64,000 nucleotides of DNA from Verrucomicrobiota bacterium (GTDB taxonomy: Bacteria; Verrucomicrobiota; Verrucomicrobiia; Verrucomicrobiales; DEV007): positions 125,493 to 189,492 of the forward strand of contig JAHDID010000005.1 of assembly GCA_020630975.1 (NCBI GenBank), given 5' to 3'. Under the pieces are notes generated by a model. The model was given only the letters and a program-made list of their open reading frames with translations. It was not told the origin of the DNA and ran no database searches. Within the stretch, counting starts at the first letter, position 1. Every line of letters starts with the position of its first letter. Position numbers and translations under genes: made by a program. This document shows, one piece after another, positions 58,582-64,000 of the stretch.

Positions 58582-58619
58582 CAAAACCTAAAAGGAATAA
58601 GAAAGTTAACAACAACGCT

Positions 58620-59543
58620 ATGGATATAAAATCAGAGGGCAATGCCATCCTTTTATCGGGTCTGAAAAAACACTTTGGACGAACGAGGGCTGTGGATGGG
58701 TTGAGTTTCGAAGTGCCGCGAGGGCAGGTGACTGCTTTTCTCGGTTCCAATGGAGCGGGAAAGTCGACCACGATTCAGACAATCATGAATCTACACAAAC
58801 CGACTGCTGGGAGTGTAGAGGTACTGGGTGTGGATTCGTGTCGACTCGGGCCTACGCAGCTCCAGCGGATTGGTTATGTGTCGGAAAATATGGAGCTCCC
58901 GCTATGGATGACGGTGAAGTCTTTTCTCGACTACTGTCGGCCATTTTACCCCAGTTGGGATCAGGCATTTGCGGAGCAATTATTGGAGGAGTTTCAGTTG
59001 CCGCTCGATAGAAAGTTGCGCAATCTGTCTCGAGGTATGCGGATGAAAGCGGCCCTGATCGGTGGCATTGCTTATCGTCCCGAGCTGGTGGTGCTGGATG
59101 AGCCATTCTCTGGTCTGGATCCGCTGGTGCGCGATGAGTTTATTCGTGGTCTGTTGCGGCTCACTGGGGAGGAGGGGTGGACGGTATTTCTCTCTTCCCA
59201 TGATATCGACGAAGTCGAGCGATTGGCGGATCGGGTGGTGTTGATCGATTCCGGGCAGAAGAAGATGGAGGAATCGGTCGAGCGGTTACTGGAGACCAGT
59301 AGGCAGGTGGAGGTGGCATGTGGTGATTTGCCGAAAGATTTTCAGCCTCATGAGGATTGGTTGGGCTACCGGCGAGCGGGGCGCAGTATTTCCTTTGCGG
59401 TATTTAGCTTCGATGGGGATGAGGCGGCTCTGCGTGCTGCCTTTCCGCCTAGCGCTGTTGATCGTTTGGCAGTGCGAGAGATGAGTCTGCGCGAGGTATT
59501 TGTATCGATGGCGGCGAGATGGCAGGGCAAGGAGGGCGTATGA
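58620..59543 (+). CDS. ABC transporter ATP-binding protein
   Basis: A 307-residue ATPase with Walker A GSNGAGKST (about 44-52), signature LSRGMRMKA near 140, Walker B LVVLDEPFSGLDP near 159 and the switch His in LSSHDID near 190. The C-terminal 90 residues are the extra domain common in ABC-2 type exporters (ALRAAFPPSAVDRLAVREMS). It overlaps the next gene by ATGA and works with the two downstream membrane proteins. Confidence 0.96.
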   Translation: MDIKSEGNAILLSGLKKHFGRTRAVDGLSFEVPRGQVTAFLGSNGAGKSTTIQTIMNLHKPTAGSVEVLGVDSCRLGPTQLQRIGYVSENMELPLWMTVKSFLDYCRPFYPSWDQAFAEQLLEEFQLPLDRKLRNLSRGMRMKAALIGGIAYRPELVVLDEPFSGLDPLVRDEFIRGLLRLTGEEGWTVFLSSHDIDEVERLADRVVLIDSGQKKMEESVERLLETSRQVEVACGDLPKDFQPHEDWLGYRRAGRSISFAVFSFDGDEAALRAAFPPSAVDRLAVREMSLREVFVSMAARWQGKEGV

Positions 59544-62146
59544 GTATGGTATTTCACGAGTTTCGTTATTTAGCATCACGCTATCGGTGGTTGATATTGC
59601 TATGGTTCATTTGGTGGGGTTTTTTAATCGTATCTCGAGGGGCTGGCAATTTTGTAGAAATTTGGATAGGGCTTTTAGTGGTGCCATCTGTGATATTCTT
59701 TGAGATATCGCCTGTCCGGAGTGGAGCTGCATTGCGAGTACGTCCGATGCTCGACCGGCAGAGGATTTGTGCTAGGTGGCTATTTCTGATGGTGGTTTGT
59801 GGACTGCCGATGTGGATCAGTGAATGGGCCTACCTCGGTGGTGCTCCCGATATGCCAGTGGACTTTCGCATGTGGGCAGTCCTGGAGCGGGTGGTGATAG
59901 TGTCGTTGATATGGGTATTGTTTGCGGCAGTGGGCTGGTGGAGTCGATCGATATGGCAGGGGGTGATATTGGGATTCCTCACCTTAGTTTTGTTTGCTGA
60001 ACCAGGAGTGCCAGGGTGGTATAATTTGAATAACCAAGTTCAAGCATGGCTACAGATCGAGGAGTATTTACGGATTCCGATAAAGAACTCACTGGCTGAT
60101 TTATTTGTATACAGTGTCGCGATAGCTGGGGCGTGGCTACTTGGTGGGTGGTTACGTCAGCGTCTTGGTGGCCTGACAGTTTACTATCAGTGGGTACTCG
60201 TTGGTTTGGCCGTAGTGGTATTGATTCCTTTGCGATTGCTTATTCTCCACGGGTATCAGGATGTGGTTCGGATATTATCGACCGACCAGCAGGCGATGGT
60301 GGAGATCGAGCAGTCTGTAAGTCATACCTTGCGTCCACCAGGGCCGAGTAGTTGCCGGATTAATCGCCGAGACGGTGAGCAAATCTATCAGGAATATTAC
60401 TCTCAGGTCGATACGGTAAACTTACCTAGCAGAGTTGTTGGTGAGACAGCTTCGACCAGTTCGCGTTGGCGCTGGGACGATGGTAGGAGTTTGTTTTTTG
60501 ACACAGAGTTTAGTGGTGTCGGCAGCCATAGTTCGGGGTATGTTGCGGGATCGGTAGCGAGGCAGATACAGGAGTCTGTGCAGAGATTTTTAGGGCGTAC
60601 TCCATTGTTAATAGCTGAAAGGGGGGCTGGTGCAGAACAGGAGTATCTCAAAAAGCCTGTAGAGTTACATGGCGAAAATGCATGTCTTCCTACTACGATA
60701 GAAGCCAATAACGAAATGGAGTACTCCAGGCTTGGTGAGTGGGTCGAGATACCTAGCGATGGAGGTTGGCATGCGACAGGGGCTCTGGGGTCCGTGCAGA
60801 TACAGGGTTGGGTGGTTGAGTCCTTTGAGCCAATTTTGCGGATTAACTACCATCGCCCGCACCTATTCTCAAAGCTATCGGGTGGGGTAATTCCGAAGGT
60901 GTGGATAGCTTTTTGGAACGAGGCTTCTAATCAGTGGTTTATTGTGAATGTCAGCAATCATGACTGGGTGCGAGAAGGTGGCTACAGTGCTAGTCCTAAA
61001 TTTCAATTTCACTTTAGTGAACATGTTCTTGGACAGTTTCGGCACGGGATTGCATCGGAGAGAGCAGAGCTTTTCGAGAAATTTAGAAACTCTCGGGTTT
61101 TTGTATTGGAGGGTGATTTTCTTGGTCGGCAGAGATTAAATCTCACAGCTGATTTGCCGGATGAACAGGATAGTACTTATCATAGCAATCACCTAGATCA
61201 TCGGAGATTGTTGGGAATCGATTCCCAGCTATACCAAAAATTGAAGCAGGGCGCTGATGGGGCTCATTCGGAGCAAAGCTTGCGCCAGTGGTGCTATCGT
61301 ATCGTTCAGGCGGCGTCTGCTGGTAACGGGATTTTACCCGATGGGGTGAGGAAGGCTGATGCGCTGACCTGGCCGCTGCCTAAGGAAGCGGATACAGAAA
61401 TTTGGCAGAACATTATTGAGAGAGAGTCAGGGCTTTTGAGTTTGTTCAGTAGTAATTTACAGAGGGATACTCATTATAATTGGTTGTTGAGAAATGCTTT
61501 GAGAGGGGCAGACCAGAGCAGGGCCTTTGCGGCTACTCTGGCACACCTCGGGTGGTTAGATGATGATCCAGATACAGCCAAACAGGTCCTGGGAAAATTC
61601 GACAACAAATGGGGCGCCCTACAGGACCTCGAGAACCGGTTGGGGCTCAAAGATGAGGCAGAGATTATGGCGCAGCGAGGGTTACAGCAGCGGCTTCGTA
61701 GAGATATTGGGAGTTTAGACTTTTCTATCGATCATACCTGGAAACACCTGGCGCCGGATCAGTGGCAGGCGGGTGTCGATGGCTATCGAAAAAGCTGGGC
61801 GAGGGAGCGGCCCTATCTCGCTTATTCACGAAGTCGAAGGGATTGGCATTCTGGTATTGCGTTGTCCAGGCTCACAGGTGATGAGCAGCCTCTGCGAGAC
61901 ATTTTAGAGGTTGTAGCGCGAGGGGCGATGCAGGACGATATCACTTTATGGGGTGGGGGGGATCTCATTTCTCCTCAGCACGTGTGGATCTATTTCTGTC
62001 GATTGTTTGGCGAAGATAAAGAGGTAGAGAAAATAACAGGTGAGGGGCGTGCCGTCCGGGCGAGATACTGGCTCGACCAAGAGTGGCAATACGTAGCCGA
62101 ACAGCACCGATTTGACATAAATCTTAACACTAACCATAAAAACTGA
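59540..62146 (+). CDS. large membrane protein of ABC transporter operon
   Basis: The start ATG at 59540 overlaps the previous stop (ATGA); a longer frame to 59519 is not used. The N-terminal 240 residues contain about six membrane spans (RWLILLWFIWWGFLIVSRGA, WAVLERVVIVSLIWVLFAAV, GLAVVVLIPLRLLILHGY), like an ABC-2 permease. The following 600 residues are soluble and of mixed alpha/beta character (LFSKLSGGVIPKVWIAFWNE, then helical repeats near 680-760 such as RGADQSRAFAATLAHLGWL). I do not recognise the soluble part; such a large domain is unusual for an ABC permease. The gene is AT-richer than neighbours and ends overlapping the next start by 1 bp. Confidence 0.72.
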   Translation: MSMVFHEFRYLASRYRWLILLWFIWWGFLIVSRGAGNFVEIWIGLLVVPSVIFFEISPVRSGAALRVRPMLDRQRICARWLFLMVVCGLPMWISEWAYLGGAPDMPVDFRMWAVLERVVIVSLIWVLFAAVGWWSRSIWQGVILGFLTLVLFAEPGVPGWYNLNNQVQAWLQIEEYLRIPIKNSLADLFVYSVAIAGAWLLGGWLRQRLGGLTVYYQWVLVGLAVVVLIPLRLLILHGYQDVVRILSTDQQAMVEIEQSVSHTLRPPGPSSCRINRRDGEQIYQEYYSQVDTVNLPSRVVGETASTSSRWRWDDGRSLFFDTEFSGVGSHSSGYVAGSVARQIQESVQRFLGRTPLLIAERGAGAEQEYLKKPVELHGENACLPTTIEANNEMEYSRLGEWVEIPSDGGWHATGALGSVQIQGWVVESFEPILRINYHRPHLFSKLSGGVIPKVWIAFWNEASNQWFIVNVSNHDWVREGGYSASPKFQFHFSEHVLGQFRHGIASERAELFEKFRNSRVFVLEGDFLGRQRLNLTADLPDEQDSTYHSNHLDHRRLLGIDSQLYQKLKQGADGAHSEQSLRQWCYRIVQAASAGNGILPDGVRKADALTWPLPKEADTEIWQNIIERESGLLSLFSSNLQRDTHYNWLLRNALRGADQSRAFAATLAHLGWLDDDPDTAKQVLGKFDNKWGALQDLENRLGLKDEAEIMAQRGLQQRLRRDIGSLDFSIDHTWKHLAPDQWQAGVDGYRKSWARERPYLAYSRSRRDWHSGIALSRLTGDEQPLRDILEVVARGAMQDDITLWGGGDLISPQHVWIYFCRLFGEDKEVEKITGEGRAVRARYWLDQEWQYVAEQHRFDINLNTNHKN

Positions 62147-63684
62147 TGAATCGTCCTTTTTTGCTAGTCGCGCGTACTCTTATTGCTCGTTATTGGGCAT
62201 TTGGATTGTTATTTCTGCTTCTATTGTGGAATGGAGGAGATGGAGATATTCATTATGTGACGGCTGTTGTTTTTTCTTTGATATTGGGTAGAACCTATAA
62301 TCTAAATCGAGTGACCCAGCACTGGCGGACTTTGCCAATTTCCTTTTCGAGTTGGCTATTGGGGAGCTTTCTGGCGGTAGGATTACTGTTTGCGCTTCCG
62401 ATCGCTATCAAGATAATATGGACGTTGGCCAATGCAGGGTTTAATGATTCGGTTGCTTGGGTTGGTGCGGTTGAAGCTGGCGCGTCCAGGTTGTTTCTCT
62501 GCTTTGTCAGTTTTGCGGTTTCAGCGTTGTGTCGTTCGGTGATTTGGCTTTTAGTGTTTGTTGTCACTACGCTTGTCATTGGATATTGGTCTTCTAATAT
62601 ATTAATTCCGGATGTGGACGAAGGCTCTAGCTGGCCGGAATTGCACTATGTAAGAGATACCGCATCTTGGGGTTGGATTATGGGTTTGTTGATTGCCTTG
62701 AGCGTGCCTATTTGGTTAAAACTAGCTTCTTTGCAGAAGAGGAACGGTTGGGCGATTGCTGGTTTAGCTATCACTGTAGGAGTCCTTCCCGCGTCTTTTA
62801 TGTGGGCGATCGAGAGTCGTTCTGGACCTGTGACTCTCAGTGGTGGTTTGAACGTTCAGGTATTATCCGGCACGAAGGCTTCGGTAGGGCAAAAGATATT
62901 CTCTGATTTGTCGGTTTCTGGTCTTCACGATGGCAGCTATCTAGAGTTGAATAATATTGAGATATTGGATATGGACAACGATCGTCAGATTGATGTGTTG
63001 TATCAGAGAAACGATGGTTCGCCGGATGATTCCAATTATGGATGGCTAGCGGCTAGTCAGATACGGTATGATGATAGTTGGGTTTTAGGTGGAAACTCGT
63101 GGCCGTCTTCTGGATTTTTTTATGGTTGGAGCTATGCGAACGATTCGAGTCAGTCGGTCGCGGATAGGTTTGATCTTGAGTTAGACCAGTCGGTCAAGGT
63201 AAGGTTGTTAGGTGGTGTGTTTTCATGGAGTGAGGTGGGGCGAGTCCCTTTTGATTCTGGTACCTATACATTGGATAGAGATATGGCCATGGGTTTGGAG
63301 TTGAAAATGGGCGACCAAGGTGTGCGAACCTGTCTTATCGAAATGCGCAGTCCACTTCTGTCTTCGTCTGGTAAAGAGACGCGATACCCAGACTCGACGA
63401 TTTGTAAGGGGCCCGGTTACGTAGTGCTAGTCGCTTATCATGCTGAGCTGCAGGAGCAGGTATTCCTAAAGATCGAGATGCGGGCTACGGATAGCTGGTC
63501 TGGTCGTAATCGTAAGTACCGCCAGCACTCATTCAGCTTCGAGTTAATGCCAGACCCGCGTTGGCAGATCTTGTGGTCTGACGAGGAGGATACTCTGGGC
63601 AAGTGGCTGGCTGGGGCTGAGCTGGTGGTCTATACGCCTGAGTTTCAGGGGGCTGTCGATCAGACCGTGAGTTATCCGAATTGA
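62146..63684 (+). CDS. second membrane protein of ABC transporter operon
   Basis: The start ATG overlaps the preceding TGA by 1 bp. The 512-residue product has about six membrane spans in the first 230 residues (YWAFGLLFLLLLWNGG, SSWLLGSFLAVGLLFALPIA, VIWLLVFVVTTLVIGYW, GLAITVGVLPASFMWAIE) including an RTLPIS segment typical of ABC-2 permeases. The C-terminal 280 residues are beta-rich (LELNNIEILDMDNDRQIDVL) and unassigned. It resembles its neighbour in layout (permease-like N-terminus plus extracytoplasmic-type domain), so the two may form a heterodimeric membrane part for the ATPase. Substrate unknown. Confidence 0.72.
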   Translation: MNRPFLLVARTLIARYWAFGLLFLLLLWNGGDGDIHYVTAVVFSLILGRTYNLNRVTQHWRTLPISFSSWLLGSFLAVGLLFALPIAIKIIWTLANAGFNDSVAWVGAVEAGASRLFLCFVSFAVSALCRSVIWLLVFVVTTLVIGYWSSNILIPDVDEGSSWPELHYVRDTASWGWIMGLLIALSVPIWLKLASLQKRNGWAIAGLAITVGVLPASFMWAIESRSGPVTLSGGLNVQVLSGTKASVGQKIFSDLSVSGLHDGSYLELNNIEILDMDNDRQIDVLYQRNDGSPDDSNYGWLAASQIRYDDSWVLGGNSWPSSGFFYGWSYANDSSQSVADRFDLELDQSVKVRLLGGVFSWSEVGRVPFDSGTYTLDRDMAMGLELKMGDQGVRTCLIEMRSPLLSSSGKETRYPDSTICKGPGYVVLVAYHAELQEQVFLKIEMRATDSWSGRNRKYRQHSFSFELMPDPRWQILWSDEEDTLGKWLAGAELVVYTPEFQGAVDQTVSYPN

Positions 63685-63733
63685 GTTTTTTCGGAGGATT
63701 CTTGCGCATCCTGATCGTATAATCCGTATCGGG

Positions 63734-64000
63734 ATGCGAACACAGATTATTACCACAGTCTGGGGGGCTTTTGCTCTGCTACTGTTGCTAGGGCTTTGCC
63801 ACGGGCAGGTGCCTATCGTGGTATCGCAAAAGTGTGGCACCTGTCATCTGGTGCCGCCGCCTCGATCGCTGGCCAAGTATGCCTGGCCAAAGGTCATCCA
63901 GTCGATGGTACCGCTGATCCAGGAGCAGGGGATGCCATTTAGCCAAGCGGAGGCGGATGAGATCGTAGCCTACTACATCCGCAATAGTCCTGAGGCGCTG
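63734..64000 (+). CDS. secreted cytochrome c-like protein, 3' end outside window
   Basis: The reading frame starts at ATG 63734 and runs off the window end. A signal peptide (TTVWGAFALLLLLGLCHGQ) is followed by a haem motif CGTCH near 35-39 and the helical pattern expected after it (KVIQSMVPLIQEQGMPFSQA, EADEIVAYYIRNSPEAL), with Met in GMPF as possible axial ligand. In planctomycetes and verrucomicrobia such domains are often joined to FG-GAP repeat proteins, but the rest is not visible. Confidence 0.75.
   Translation, partial: MRTQIITTVWGAFALLLLLGLCHGQVPIVVSQKCGTCHLVPPPRSLAKYAWPKVIQSMVPLIQEQGMPFSQAEADEIVAYYIRNSPEAL

Overview
The window looks like chromosomal DNA from a free-living, probably marine or polysaccharide-degrading member of the Verrucomicrobiota. 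This is inferred from gene content, not from a marker gene: a MoxR/DUF58/BatA-type VWA operon, a Tat-exported DUF1552 protein, secreted cytochrome c and DUF1080 proteins, an SHD1-domain protein, a formylglycine sulfatase, an L-fucose-dehydrogenase-like SDR and a complete peptidoglycan toolkit (PBP1A-like protein, RodA). No rRNA, tRNA or CRISPR array was seen. Both window edges cut genes: a GH128-like glycosidase at the left and a CxxCH protein at the right.

Layout. 1-15598 (+): a 5'-truncated GH128-like hydrolase, then a tight nine-gene MoxR operon (AAA ATPase, DUF58, two BatA/VWA membrane proteins, DUF4175-like protein, Lys/Glu-rich repeat protein, prenyltransferase-like repeat protein, CBM9-like secreted protein), with most junctions overlapping by ATGA or TTGA. 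A palindromic repeat has been inserted and duplicated in frame inside one of these genes. 15609-19264 (-) holds a cytochrome c gene and a propeller/DUF1080/EF-hand gene, facing an AraC regulator. 20320-31723 has mostly housekeeping and signalling genes: DUF1552, PBP1A-like, MidA-like methyltransferase, two receiver-domain proteins, SDR, Fur, S41 protease and sulfatase. 31744-36615 (-) has membrane and envelope genes (desaturase, zinc-ribbon coiled-coil, RodA). 36981-41856 (+) has moaA, a phosphoesterase, a toxin-antitoxin pair, a DUF3127 protein with an SSB-like tail, an enolase-superfamily enzyme and gluconokinase.

41857-46479 is an accessory island: orphan small genes, at least four families of short repeats and a REP-associated (RAYT-like) Y1 transposase. 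46480-52221 carries a very large pseudopilin-like surface protein and a CsgG/TPR/propeller-type periplasmic protein. 52391-57003 includes accD, an ABC1 kinase and a TetR regulator. 57103-63684 is a GntR (YtrA-type) regulated ABC transporter operon, with a matching palindromic operator upstream of a divergent-content SHD1 gene.

The strongest second-look items are: the dispersed palindromic repeats with a RAYT-like transposase and their in-frame insertion into a signal peptide region; a 21-bp-period iteron family at three loci; the pair of GntR operators with identical geometry just upstream of two start codons; the altered active-site motifs of the PBP1A transpeptidase domain; the pseudopilin-headed 923-residue adhesin; and the small-gene island whose intergenic elements resemble one another.
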